From Rhodospirillales bacterium 70-18 (GTDB lineage Bacteria; Pseudomonadota; Alphaproteobacteria; Acetobacterales; Acetobacteraceae): a stretch of 64,000 nucleotides of DNA. This document shows, one piece after another, positions 43,653 to 52,380 of the stretch. A model generated the notes under the pieces. It saw only the letters and a program-made list of their open reading frames with translations, did no database searches and had not been told where the DNA came from. The stretch spans positions 108,733 to 172,732 of the forward strand of contig MKWE01000057.1 of the NCBI GenBank assembly GCA_001899585.1, in the 5' to 3' direction. The stretch's first letter is position 1. The number at the start of each line of letters is the position of its first letter. The translations under genes and the position numbers were made by a program.

Positions 43653-44366
43653 ATGGGCGGCAACGCACCAACCGGCTTCGACGCGCCGCTGTTCCAGGGC
43701 AGCTATTTCCGCGACCTGCAGGACAAGATTTCAGGAGCCGCCGGCGCCGGGCTGCCGATGAACACCATCCTGCTCGCGATGGACGCGGGGATGGACCCGC
43801 AGGACGTGGCATTCCTGTGCCGCTACACGCGCGGTGCCGGCTACGTCATCGTCATCCGCTGCCCCAAGCAGGCGGCCTTCGCCTACCAGGGCGTGCTGCC
43901 CGGCAAGCCCGGCGCCTGGTGGGACGTGAAATCCGGCGCCGACGGCATCGCCCATCGCGGCGGGCAGCAGGCGGTGTCGGATTACGACATGATGAGCTTC
44001 TGGGAGATGGCCGGCAATTCGCTGCGCAAGGTGGTGATCGGGGTGGCGAGTTGGGACGGCGTGCCGACCGGTGCCAAGACCGGGCCCTATACCGGCAAGG
44101 CCACCCGCATCCTGCGCGAGATGAACCGCAACCTGCGCTCGCGAATCCAGCACGGCTGCCAGGACGACTACGCCTCGGCCAAGAACCCCGGTGTGAAGGA
44201 CCCGGACCGCTTCATCGCCTTCAAGCTGGGCAGCGCGATCTACATGCCGAGCCGCCTGGAATGCCGCAATTTCTACATCATGCACGGCATGCACTGGCTC
44301 TATTCGGACACGCGGGGCGACAACGGCGTGTATCCCTATATCGGGCCGGTCGGGCCGCAGGGCTGA
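43653..44366 (+). CDS. Orphan protein of unknown function
   Basis: 237 residues, no family recognised. GGAGA lies six bases before the ATG at 43653. The protein has no signal peptide or membrane helix. The C-terminal half holds conserved-looking polar motifs: SDYDMMSFWEM (109-119), a Lys/Arg helix RILREMNRNLRSR, then IQHGCQDDYASAKNP (165-179) and RFIAFKLGSAIY. The combination of an Asp-x-Asp in SDYD, a downstream His-Gly and a following Asn is reminiscent of the edema-factor/CyaA/ExoY nucleotidyl cyclase signature, but the spacing is shorter and the N-terminal lysine region is not convincing. Flanked by the PhyH gene and convergent mazG, with a 15-base palindrome (CTGAGCG arms) holding both stops. 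Confidence 0.7.
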   Translation: MGGNAPTGFDAPLFQGSYFRDLQDKISGAAGAGLPMNTILLAMDAGMDPQDVAFLCRYTRGAGYVIVIRCPKQAAFAYQGVLPGKPGAWWDVKSGADGIAHRGGQQAVSDYDMMSFWEMAGNSLRKVVIGVASWDGVPTGAKTGPYTGKATRILREMNRNLRSRIQHGCQDDYASAKNPGVKDPDRFIAFKLGSAIYMPSRLECRNFYIMHGMHWLYSDTRGDNGVYPYIGPVGPQG

Positions 44367-44373
44367 GCGCCGC

Positions 44374-45180
44374 TCAGTTGCCCGGGGCGCGCTCGTCCCG
44401 CTTCACCGCCTGCCATTCCGTCTCCATCTCGTCGAGCGTGGCCTCCGCGGCGGTGCGCCCGGCCGCGGCCAGCCGCGCCTCCACCGCTCCGAACCGGCGG
44501 GCGAATTTCAGGTTGGCGTGGCGCAGGCAGGCTTCCGGGTCCAGCTCCAGCTTGCGCGCCAGGTTGGCCAGCACGAACAGCAGGTCGCCCAGCTCGTCGG
44601 CCAGCCGGGCGGGGTCGGCGCCGGGCAGTTCGGCGCGCAGCTCGGCCGCCTCCTCCTCCAGCTTGTCCAGCACGGCGGCGGCGTCCGGCCAGTCGAACCC
44701 CACCCGGGCGGCGCGTGCGGTCAGCTTGTGGGCGCGCGTCAGCGCCGGCAATCCCACGGCGATACCGGCCAGCGTGCCGGTCTCGGCCCGCGCCGCCCGC
44801 TCGGCCCGCTTCTGCTCCTCCCACGCCACCGCCTGCATCCCGGCAGTGCGGGCGGCGGCTTCGCCGAACACATGCGGGTGGCGGCGCACCATCTTGTCGG
44901 CGATCGCGCGGGCCACGTCGGCGAAGCCGAACCGCCCCTCCTCCTCGGCCATGCGGGCGTGGAACACCACCTGGAACAGCAGGTCGCCCAGCTCGTCGGG
45001 CAGGGCGGCGAAGTCGCGCCGGGCGATCGCGTCCGCCACCTCATAGGCTTCCTCGATCGTGTAGGGCGCGATGCTGTCGAAGCCCTGCGCCGCATCCCAT
45101 GGGCAGCCGCCGACCGGCGCGCGCAGGGCGGCCATGATGTCCAGCAGGCGGCGCAACTCGGTTTCGGCATCGGCGGTCAT
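44374..45180 (-). CDS. mazG: Nucleoside triphosphate pyrophosphohydrolase
   Basis: 268 residues with two MazG domains. Domain 1 has CPWDAAQGFDSIAPYTIEEAYE and DELGDLLFQVVFHARMAEEE; domain 2 has EEEAAELRAE and DELGDLLFVLANLARK. The Glu/Asp clusters bind magnesium; the two-domain form removes pyrophosphate from non-canonical or surplus NTPs. Divergent from the metallophosphoesterase gene; the 150 bases between show no evident operator. No toxin gene adjoins it, so it is the housekeeping MazG. Confidence 0.92.
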   Translation of the reverse strand: MTADAETELRRLLDIMAALRAPVGGCPWDAAQGFDSIAPYTIEEAYEVADAIARRDFAALPDELGDLLFQVVFHARMAEEEGRFGFADVARAIADKMVRRHPHVFGEAAARTAGMQAVAWEEQKRAERAARAETGTLAGIAVGLPALTRAHKLTARAARVGFDWPDAAAVLDKLEEEAAELRAELPGADPARLADELGDLLFVLANLARKLELDPEACLRHANLKFARRFGAVEARLAAAGRTAAEATLDEMETEWQAVKRDERAPGN

Positions 45181-45330
45181 GCGGGGCCCTGCGGCGATGG
45201 GTGGGTGGCGCCAAGATTTACGCCCTCCGTGCCGCAGACCCAAATCCCGCCGCCTTGACCGCCGCCATGCCCGGCCCTCATCCTGGCGACGCGCCCACCG
45301 CCGGGCCGCCGATCCCTGGGGATACCGCGT

Positions 45331-46281
45331 TTGGACAAGGACATCCTGCTGCAACTGGAACGGCGGCTGGGCCGGCTGCACGCCCGCCAGCGCCTGGGTG
45401 TGGAGCATGACCACGAGACCCAGGTCATCGGCTACGGACGAAACTTCTTCCATATCGAGAACTTCTACTCGATCCACGGCTTCATCCGCGGATTCCTGCG
45501 TCTGATCGGCCTGTACGGCCGCGGCCGGCGCAACGCCGCGCGCGTGGTGCTGCGCCATAACGAGATCCTCTCGCCCCGCCTGCCGCCGGCATTCGACGGC
45601 TTCACCATCCTGCATCTCACCGACCTGCATGCCGACATGTCCGGCCAAGCCATGCGCCGCGTGATCGAGCTGGTCGATGGGCTGCGCTACGACATCTGCG
45701 TGCTGACCGGCGACTACCGGGGCAAGACCTTCGGCGCCTTCCGCGCCGCCATGGACGGGGTCGCGGCGGTATGCCTGCATCTGCACGCGCCGCTCTACGG
45801 CGTACTCGGCAACCACGACACGGTGCAGATGGTCCCCACGCTGGAGGCGATGGGCGTGCGCATGCTGCTCAACGAGGCCGAGCCCATCGTGCGCGGCGAC
45901 CAGCGCATCTATCTCGCCGGTGTGGACGACGCACATCTGTTCCGGGTGGATAACATCGAGAAGGCGGGCGACGCGGTGCCCGAAGGCGAGTTCAGCATCC
46001 TGCTCTCGCACACGCCGGAGATCTATCGCCAAGCCGCCCATGCCGGGTTCGACGTGATGCTGTCCGGCCACACCCACGGCGGACAGATCTGCCTGCCGGG
46101 GGGCGTGCCCATCACGTTGGATTCCTCGCTGCCGCGCCGCCTCGGAGTGGGCGCCTGGGCGCACCACGCGATGGCCGGCTATACCTCGGCAGGCGCCGGC
46201 GCCTCGGTGGTCGCGGTCCGGTTCAACTGTCCTCCGGAAATCACACTGCACCACCTGCACCGCGGCGAACCGGCGGCGTGA
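45331..46281 (+). CDS. Calcineurin-like metallophosphoesterase
   Basis: 316 residues. Metal motifs in order: LTDLHAD (DxH), LTGDYRG (GD), GVLGNHD (GNHD), SILLSHTPE and SGHTHGGQICLP (GHTHGG). The layout is that of the YkuE/LpxH-like class acting on a phosphodiester, in some relatives on lipid or UDP-linked substrates. There is no secretion signal; the N-terminal 90 residues precede the domain. The start is a TTG at 45331 with GGGGAT about eight bases upstream; the next candidate ATG lies well inside. Convergent with the CarS-like gene, 15 bases apart. Confidence 0.85.
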   Translation: MDKDILLQLERRLGRLHARQRLGVEHDHETQVIGYGRNFFHIENFYSIHGFIRGFLRLIGLYGRGRRNAARVVLRHNEILSPRLPPAFDGFTILHLTDLHADMSGQAMRRVIELVDGLRYDICVLTGDYRGKTFGAFRAAMDGVAAVCLHLHAPLYGVLGNHDTVQMVPTLEAMGVRMLLNEAEPIVRGDQRIYLAGVDDAHLFRVDNIEKAGDAVPEGEFSILLSHTPEIYRQAAHAGFDVMLSGHTHGGQICLPGGVPITLDSSLPRRLGVGAWAHHAMAGYTSAGAGASVVAVRFNCPPEITLHHLHRGEPAA

Positions 46282-46296
46282 CCGGCCTGCCGCCGC

Positions 46297-46785
46297 CTAG
46301 TAAGGCTCGTCGCGCAGATGCACCCTGAACAGCAGCCGCGAGAGCGCCAGTTCGCCCACGAAGAACAGCCCGACGCCCAGCGCCACATCCACCGCCGACA
46401 ACCTCAGCGCCCCCGCGCAGGCCAGCAACCCGAACAACGCTTCCGGCACCTGGTCGATCCCCAGCGCCCGGCTGCTCGGCGTCCGCCCCAGCCGCCGCTT
46501 GGTGAAGCTGGACAGCAAATCCCCCGCCATCGCCGCCGCCGCCACCTGGCCGCCCACCAGCAGCCCCGGCCCGAACAGCGCGCCGCCCAGCGCGGTCACC
46601 ACCACCGCCGCCACCAGCCCGCGCACCGTTTTCGACGCCCCGAACACCGGCCGCCCATCGCCCAGCAGCACCCCGCCATCCAGCGGCATCGCCCAGCGCG
46701 CGCCGAGCAGATACTTGGCCAGCACCGGCGCGCCATTGGCCAGCGTCACCAGCAGCAGCGCATGCAGCAGGGGCAGGGGATGCAT
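46297..46785 (-). CDS. CDP-archaeol synthase-like (CarS/DUF46) membrane protein
   Basis: 162 residues, about four or five membrane helices. The motif sequence DGRPVFGASKTVRG, AGDLLSSFTKRRLG and PSSRALGIDQVPEALFG matches the CarS/DUF46 family, which in archaea transfers CMP to digeranylgeranyl-glyceryl phosphate. Bacteria have no archaeal ether lipids, so the bacterial members probably activate another isoprenoid or phosphatidate substrate. The start at 46785 is set by the conserved first helix. Divergent from the DUF938 gene by 29 bases. Confidence 0.82.
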   Translation of the reverse strand: MHPLPLLHALLLVTLANGAPVLAKYLLGARWAMPLDGGVLLGDGRPVFGASKTVRGLVAAVVVTALGGALFGPGLLVGGQVAAAAMAGDLLSSFTKRRLGRTPSSRALGIDQVPEALFGLLACAGALRLSAVDVALGVGLFFVGELALSRLLFRVHLRDEPY

Positions 46786-46814
46786 CCGCCCATCCTAGCA
46801 CGGAGACACCGCCG

Positions 46815-47414
46815 ATGAACGACCTGCGCCAACACTCTCCCGCCGCCGCCCGCAACCGCGACGCGATCCTCGCCGTGCTGCGTCGCGTGCTGCCCGCGAG
46901 CGGGCTTGTGCTGGAAGTGGCCAGCGGCACCGGCGAGCACGCGGCGCATTTCGCCGCCGCCCTGCCAGAGCTCACCTTCCAGCCGAGCGACCCCGATCCG
47001 GCCCGCCGCGCCAGCATCGACGCCTGGTGCGCCGGCCTCCCCAACGTGCTGCCGGCGATCGAACTCGATACGACAGCGCGAAAGTTATGCGGCATACATT
47101 TCGGCGCGATTTTCTGCGCCAACATGCTCCACATCGCCCCCTGGGCAGCCGCCGAAGGACTGTTTTCTGGCGCTGAAAACTTGCTTTCTGGCGGTGTTCC
47201 GCTGATTTTATACGGCCCCTACCGGGTAAAAAACGCCGAATTCGCCCCCGGAAACGTGGCTTTCGACGCCGATCTGCGCGCCCGAAACCCCGAATGGGGC
47301 ATCCGCGACCTCGAATCCGTCACCAATTTAGCGAAACGATCCGGCTTCGGCGCCCCGGAGATCGTGGCCATGCCGGCCAACAACCTCATGCTGATCTTCC
47401 GCCGCCAGGGCTGA
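46815..47414 (+). CDS. DUF938 SAM-dependent methyltransferase-like protein
   Basis: 199 residues. The SAM loop is [14 protein letters not shown], which fits a class I methyltransferase; [15 protein letters not shown] and [20 protein letters not shown] are DUF938-specific. Function is unproven. The middle of the gene (about 47065-47260) has AT-richer codons than its neighbours (for example TTATGCGGCATACATTTCGG), which may reflect a horizontally acquired segment or local drift. Co-directional with ilvD, 71 bases upstream of it. Confidence 0.82.
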   Translation: MNDLRQHSPAAARNRDAILAVLRRVLPASGLVLEVASGTGEHAAHFAAALPELTFQPSDPDPARRASIDAWCAGLPNVLPAIELDTTARKLCGIHFGAIFCANMLHIAPWAAAEGLFSGAENLLSGGVPLILYGPYRVKNAEFAPGNVAFDADLRARNPEWGIRDLESVTNLAKRSGFGAPEIVAMPANNLMLIFRRQG

Positions 47415-47485
47415 CCTGTCCGCGCGCAAGTGGACAGGCGACGCGGTTTTGGGTCACATGCCGCCAACACCGGAGGACCCAGCCA

Positions 47486-49339
47486 ATGCCGCCCTATCGT
47501 TCCCGCACCACCACCCATGGCCGCAACATGGCCGGCGCCCGCGGCCTGTGGCGCGCGACGGGCATGAAGGACGGGGATTTCGGCAAGCCGATCATCGCCA
47601 TCGCCAACTCCTTCACCCAGTTCGTGCCCGGCCATGTCCACCTCAAGGACCTCGGCCAGATGGTCGCCCGCGAGATCGAGCAGGCCGGCGGCGTCGCCAA
47701 GGAATTCAACACCATCGCGGTCGATGACGGCATCGCCATGGGGCATGACGGCATGCTCTACAGCCTGCCCTCGCGCGAACTGATCGCCGACGCGGTGGAA
47801 TACATGGTCAACGCCCACTGCGCCGACGCGCTGGTGTGCATCTCAAATTGCGACAAGATCACCCCGGGCATGCTGATGGCCGCGATGCGGCTGAACATCC
47901 CCACCGTGTTCGTCTCCGGCGGCCCGATGGAGGCCGGCAAGGTGGTGCATCGGGGCATCAAGCGCTCGATCGACCTGATCGACGCCATGATCGTCGCCGC
48001 AGACAGCACCGTGACCGACGAGGAAGTCGCGGTCATGGAACGCTCGGCCTGCCCCACCTGCGGCAGCTGCTCCGGCATGTTTACCGCAAATTCAATGAAT
48101 TGCCTGGTGGAAGCCCTCGGCCTGGGGCTGCCCGGCAACGGCACCGTGCTGGCCACCCATGCCGACCGCAAGAACCTGTTCCTGGAGGCCGGCCGCACCA
48201 TCGTCGATCTGGCGAAGCAGTATTACGAGCAGGACGACGCCAGCGTGCTGCCGCGCAGCATCGCCAGCTTCCAGGCGTTCGAGAACGCGATGACGCTGGA
48301 TATCGCCATGGGCGGCTCCACCAACACCGTGCTGCATTTGCTGGCGGCCGCCCAGGAAGCCGGGGTGGACTTCACCATGAAGGATATCGACCGCCTGTCG
48401 CGCCGCGTGCCGGTGCTGTGCAAGGTGGCGCCGGCGGTGGCCGACGTGCATGTGGAAGACGTCCACCGCGCCGGCGGCATCATGGGCATCCTGGGCGAGC
48501 TGGACCGCGCCGGGTTGATCCACGCCGGCTGCGGCACAGTGCATAGCCCGACACTCGCCGACGGGCTGGCCCGCTGGGACATCAAGCGCAGCGACAGCGC
48601 CAAGGTGGGCGAATTCTTCCGCGCCGCCCCCGGCGGCGTGCCGACGCAGATCGCCTTCAGCCAGTCCTCGCGCTGGGACGATCTGGATGCCGACCGCGAG
48701 AAGGGGGTGATCCGCGACGCCGCGCACGCCTTCTCCAAGGATGGCGGGCTGGCGGTGCTCTACGGCAACGTGGCGCTGGATGGCTGCATCGTGAAAACCG
48801 CTGGCGTCGATGCCTCGGTGCTGACCTTCAAGGGCCCGGCCCGCATCTTCGAGAGCCAGGACGACGCGGTTTCCGGCATCCTCGGCGGCCGGGTGAAGCC
48901 GGGCGACGTGGTGCTGGTGCGCTACGAGGGACCGAAAGGGGGCCCCGGCATGCAGGAGATGCTGTACCCGACCAGCTACCTGAAGTCCAAGGGCCTGGGC
49001 AAGGTCTGCGCCCTGGTCACCGATGGCCGCTTCTCCGGCGGCTCGTCGGGCCTGTGCATCGGCCACGTCTCGCCGGAAGCCGCCGAGGGCGGCGCCATCG
49101 GGCTGGTGGAGGAGGGGGACATCATGGAGATCGACATCCCCGCCCGCCGCATGCACCTGGCCGTCTCCGACGAGGTGCTGGCCAGCCGCCGCGCCGCGAT
49201 GGAGGCCAAGGGCGCCGCCGCCTGGCAGCCGGCCAAGCGCGACCGCAAGGTGTCGCAGGCGCTGCTGGCCTATGCGGCGCTCACCACCAGCGCCGCCCGC
49301 GGCGCGGTGCGCGACGTGAGCCAGCTCAAGCGGCGCTGA
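47486..49339 (+). CDS. ilvD: Dihydroxy-acid dehydratase
   Basis: 617 residues, full length. Cluster and catalytic positions match the E. coli numbering: Cys-122 ([11 protein letters not shown]) and Cys-195 ([14 protein letters not shown]), with Asp-81 ([10 protein letters not shown]). [19 protein letters not shown] block and [15 protein letters not shown] [21 protein letters not shown] are the C-terminal signatures. It makes 2-keto acids for isoleucine and valine. GGAGG lies eight bases upstream of the ATG. The rest of the branched-chain pathway is elsewhere. Confidence 0.95.
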   Translation: MPPYRSRTTTHGRNMAGARGLWRATGMKDGDFGKPIIAIANSFTQFVPGHVHLKDLGQMVAREIEQAGGVAKEFNTIAVDDGIAMGHDGMLYSLPSRELIADAVEYMVNAHCADALVCISNCDKITPGMLMAAMRLNIPTVFVSGGPMEAGKVVHRGIKRSIDLIDAMIVAADSTVTDEEVAVMERSACPTCGSCSGMFTANSMNCLVEALGLGLPGNGTVLATHADRKNLFLEAGRTIVDLAKQYYEQDDASVLPRSIASFQAFENAMTLDIAMGGSTNTVLHLLAAAQEAGVDFTMKDIDRLSRRVPVLCKVAPAVADVHVEDVHRAGGIMGILGELDRAGLIHAGCGTVHSPTLADGLARWDIKRSDSAKVGEFFRAAPGGVPTQIAFSQSSRWDDLDADREKGVIRDAAHAFSKDGGLAVLYGNVALDGCIVKTAGVDASVLTFKGPARIFESQDDAVSGILGGRVKPGDVVLVRYEGPKGGPGMQEMLYPTSYLKSKGLGKVCALVTDGRFSGGSSGLCIGHVSPEAAEGGAIGLVEEGDIMEIDIPARRMHLAVSDEVLASRRAAMEAKGAAAWQPAKRDRKVSQALLAYAALTTSAARGAVRDVSQLKRR

Positions 49340-49393
49340 CGGGCCCGCGAAGGGCAATCCGGGCAGAGGGCAGGGATAGCAGGGCAGGGATGA

Positions 49394-49422
49394 CGGCCGG
49401 GGAAGATGACAGCGCCCGGCCG
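49394..49422. terminator. Terminator-like hairpin downstream of ilvD
   Basis: CGGCCGGG at 49394-49401 pairs perfectly with 49415-49422, loop 13 bases. It follows ilvD by 55 bases and precedes the lipoprotein gene; there is no T-tract. An 11-base direct repeat (AGGGCAGGGAT at 49367 and 49381) lies just before it. Confidence 0.4.
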
Positions 49423-49475
49423 AGCGCGTAAAAGGCGCGCTCGCATCCGCCCCCGAACTGTGTTGGCCGGTTCCG

Positions 49476-50129
49476 ATGAAGCCCGCCTGGTCCATCCTCC
49501 TGCTTGTCCCGCTGCTTGGCTGCGGAGGGCATTATTCGCCGAACACCTATAACGCCGGTGCCGTGCAGCAGGCGGCCAAGGTCGAGCGCGGCGTGGTGGT
49601 CGGCGTCCGCGCGGTGGGCGTCAGCGCCAACGGCACCGCCGGCGCGGTCACCGGCGGTGCGGCGGGCGGCATCGCCGGCTCGCAGGTCGGCGGCGGCGTC
49701 ACCGGCGCGTTCGGCGCGCTCGGCGGCACCGTACTGGGCGGGCTGGTCGGCACCACCATCGAGCATGGCACGGCCGACGCCGCGGCGCTGGAATACATCG
49801 TGCGCAAGCCAAATGGCGACCTGATCTCGGTCACCCAACAGGACGCCCATCCCCTGGCGATCGGCCAGAAGGTGCTGGTGATCGCCGGCACCCAGGCCCG
49901 CATCGTGCCGGACTACACCGCCGAACCGGAGCCGGTGGTGCCGCCGGGCGCCGCCGCCCCAACCCCAGACCCGGCCAAGCCCGCCGAGGGCAAGCCTGTC
50001 GATACCAAGCCCGGCGACACCCAGCCTGGCGACACCAAGCCGGGCGACCCGATCAAGACCGAGAGCCTGCCGTCCCCGGGCGCCGAGCAGCCCACGCCGG
50101 CCAAAGGGGTCGGCACGCTCGACCTTTGA
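49476..50129 (+). CDS. Glycine-zipper outer-membrane lipoprotein (SlyB/Pcp-like)
   Basis: 217 residues. Lipobox LVPLLGC at the N terminus gives a lipidated Cys. The middle (about 55-95) is a glycine-zipper (GAVTGGAAGGIAGSQVGGGV), the hallmark of the SlyB/17-kDa antigen class of outer-membrane lipoproteins. The C-terminal third is disordered, with a DTKPGDTQPGDTKPGDP repeat and many prolines, absent from the short SlyB proteins. A role in envelope integrity is expected from the family. Stand-alone gene between ilvD and the enolase gene. Confidence 0.8.
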   Translation: MKPAWSILLLVPLLGCGGHYSPNTYNAGAVQQAAKVERGVVVGVRAVGVSANGTAGAVTGGAAGGIAGSQVGGGVTGAFGALGGTVLGGLVGTTIEHGTADAAALEYIVRKPNGDLISVTQQDAHPLAIGQKVLVIAGTQARIVPDYTAEPEPVVPPGAAAPTPDPAKPAEGKPVDTKPGDTQPGDTKPGDPIKTESLPSPGAEQPTPAKGVGTLDL

Positions 50130-50204
50130 AACGGCGCCGCGTCGCCGGTCCGCGTTCCGCAGGATGGAGCGCATCGCCATGGAGCGCATACGGAGGGCAG
50201 ACCC

Positions 50205-51407
50205 ATGAAGATCACCGCCGCCCGCGTCATCGTCTGCGCGCCCGGGCGCAATTTCGTCACCCTGAAGATCGAGACCGACCAGGGCCTGCACGGCATCGGC
50301 GATGCCACGCTGAACGGGCGCGAGATGTCCGTGGTCGCCTACCTGCAGGACCATGTGCTGCCCTGCCTGATCGGGCGCGACGCGCATGCGGTGGAGGACA
50401 TCTGGCAGTACCTGTATCGCGGCGCCTACTGGCGGCGCGGCCCGGTCACCATGGCAGCGATCGCGGCGGTGGACGTGGCGCTGTGGGACCTCAAGGCCAA
50501 GGCGGCCGCGCTGCCGCTCTACCAGTTGCTCGGCGGCGCCTCGCGCACCCGCATGCTGTGCTACCCGCACGCCAGCGGCGCCGACCTGCCGGAGCTGCTG
50601 GAGCGCATCGCCGCCCTGCGCGCGCAGGGCCACCGCGCCGCCCGCGTCCAGTGCGGCATCCCGGGCCTCGGCGCGGTCTACGGCGTGCGCGGCGGCGGGC
50701 TGAATCAGCCGGCCGGGATGCCGGCCGAACAGGAATGGGACATCGGCGCCTATATGCGCTTCGCCCCGCACATGCTCGCCGAGGTGCGCGACGCGGTGGG
50801 CGAGACGTTCGAGCTGCTGCACGACACCCACCACCGCATCACCCCGATCGACGCCGCCCGCCTGGCCAGGGAGGTGGAGCCGCTGCACCTGTTCTGGCTG
50901 GAAGACCTGGTGCCGGCGGAGAATCCCGAGGTCTACCGCCTCATCCGCGCCGCCAGCACCACCAGGCTGGCGCTCGGCGAGGTGTTCAACACCATCCATG
51001 ACTGCCGCGAGGTGATCCAGCAGCAGCTGATCGACTTTATCCGCGCCTCGCCCCTGCATGCCGGCGGCATCACCCATATCCGCCGCATCGCCGATTTCGC
51101 GGCGCTCTGGCAGATCCGCACCGCCTGCCACGGCGCGCCGGACATGTCGCCCGTCACCTTCGGCGCCTCGCTGCATTTCGACCGCTGGGTGCCGAATTTC
51201 GGCATCCAGGAATATGCCGGCCACCCGCCGGAGACGGCCGAGGTGTTCCGCTCCGACTGGTCCTACGACGGCGACGGCCACCTGCTCAGCGGCGAGGCCC
51301 CCGGTCACGGCGTGGACATCGATGAGGTGGCGGCGGCCAGATTCCCCTATCGTCGCTCCTATCTCGCCACCGCCCGCCTCGCCGACGGCACCGCCTGGAA
51401 CTACTGA
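50205..51407 (+). CDS. Enolase-superfamily D-mannonate dehydratase/RspA-like protein
   Basis: 400 residues. The ManD/RspA signature is clear: EDIWQYLYRGAYWRRGPVTM and AAIAAVDVALWDLKAKAAALPLYQLLGG. The Mg-binding acids and catalytic His fall in LLHDTHHRITPIDAA, FWLEDLVPAENPE and LALGEVFNT. Some members dehydrate D-mannonate or D-gluconate and others have only weak activity, so the substrate is uncertain. A uronate-dehydrogenase-like gene follows after 150 bases, fitting a sugar-acid route. Confidence 0.85.
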   Translation: MKITAARVIVCAPGRNFVTLKIETDQGLHGIGDATLNGREMSVVAYLQDHVLPCLIGRDAHAVEDIWQYLYRGAYWRRGPVTMAAIAAVDVALWDLKAKAAALPLYQLLGGASRTRMLCYPHASGADLPELLERIAALRAQGHRAARVQCGIPGLGAVYGVRGGGLNQPAGMPAEQEWDIGAYMRFAPHMLAEVRDAVGETFELLHDTHHRITPIDAARLAREVEPLHLFWLEDLVPAENPEVYRLIRAASTTRLALGEVFNTIHDCREVIQQQLIDFIRASPLHAGGITHIRRIADFAALWQIRTACHGAPDMSPVTFGASLHFDRWVPNFGIQEYAGHPPETAEVFRSDWSYDGDGHLLSGEAPGHGVDIDEVAAARFPYRRSYLATARLADGTAWNY

Positions 51408-51557
51408 CCGCAAAGCGGCAGCTTCGCGGTGCCCAACCAGGCCCGGCATCGGCATCAGGGTGGCCGGGCGGCTGCTCGGGCGCGATGAATTCCGCTTCTG
51501 GAACCCCCCGGTGCTATGCCGGAGGGACGGGTCGTTCACCAACTGGCAGGAGGTACC

Positions 51558-52370
51558 ATGAGCCGCACCATATTGATCACCGGCGCCGCGGGAAATATCG
51601 GCCGCAAGCTGCGCGCCCACTTCACCAACCTCGGCTGGACCCTGCGGCTGCTGGACGTGGCGGCCTCCGATCCGGAGGTGACCGCGGCCGACCTCTCGGT
51701 CTGGAACGACGGCTGGGCCGGGCGCTTCGCCGGCGTAGACGCGGTGATCCACCTGGCCGGCCGGCCGAACCCCGCCACCTCCTGGGCGGACGCGCAGCGC
51801 TACAACGTCGACATGACGATGAACGTCTACGAGGCCGCGGCACGGCAGGGGGCCAAGCGCGTGGTCTTCGCCAGCTCCAACTGGGTGATGGCCGGCCACC
51901 GCCCGGGCGAGGGCAAGCTGACCACCACGATGGAACCCTGGCCGATCAACCCCTACGGCGTCTCCAAGCTGATGGGTGAGCGCCTGGGCCGCAGCTACCA
52001 TGAGCGCTGGGGCCTCCCGGTGGTTTGCCTGCGCATCGGCTATCTGCAACGCGACGACAACCAGCCTGGGCCGCATATGGGTTGGGGCAGCTGGGGCCAG
52101 CTGATGTGGCTGTCCAACCGCGACCTGTGCCAGGCGATGGAACGCGCGGTGCTGGCCGACGGGGTGGGCTTCGCGGTGCTGAACCTGATGAGCGACAATC
52201 CCGGCATGCGCTGGGACATCGAGGCCACCAAGTCCGCGATCGGCTACGCCCCGCGCGACGGCGCCGCCGCGGTGCTGACCGACACGATCCGCACCGACGA
52301 GCGCACCGCCAACGAGATGCGCCAGATGGCCGAAACCCTGGACAAAACCGCCCTGGCGCGGCGCTGGTAG
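51558..52370 (+). CDS. NAD-dependent epimerase/dehydratase, uronate dehydrogenase-like
   Basis: 270 residues, extended SDR. ITGAAGNIGRKL is the dinucleotide loop; INPYGVSKLMGERLGR carries the YxxxK pair. The short C-terminal part and the sequence VFASSNWVMAGHR fit the uronate dehydrogenase class better than UDP-sugar epimerases, which are larger. The ribosome site AGGAGG is well placed. Together with the ManD-like gene it would oxidise a uronate and pass the product on. Confidence 0.82.
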   Translation: MSRTILITGAAGNIGRKLRAHFTNLGWTLRLLDVAASDPEVTAADLSVWNDGWAGRFAGVDAVIHLAGRPNPATSWADAQRYNVDMTMNVYEAAARQGAKRVVFASSNWVMAGHRPGEGKLTTTMEPWPINPYGVSKLMGERLGRSYHERWGLPVVCLRIGYLQRDDNQPGPHMGWGSWGQLMWLSNRDLCQAMERAVLADGVGFAVLNLMSDNPGMRWDIEATKSAIGYAPRDGAAAVLTDTIRTDERTANEMRQMAETLDKTALARRW

Positions 52371-52380
52371 GGGCTACACC

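Noticed and set aside
49981..50046. The DTKPGDTQPGDTKPGDP repeat as a mobile or CRISPR-like repeat
   Set aside because: It is an in-frame low-complexity coding repeat within the lipoprotein tail.
49326..52076. A 916-residue minus-strand open frame
   Set aside because: Low-complexity His/Arg/Gln-rich translation antisense to the lipoprotein, ManD-like and epimerase genes; a shadow caused by high GC at third positions.
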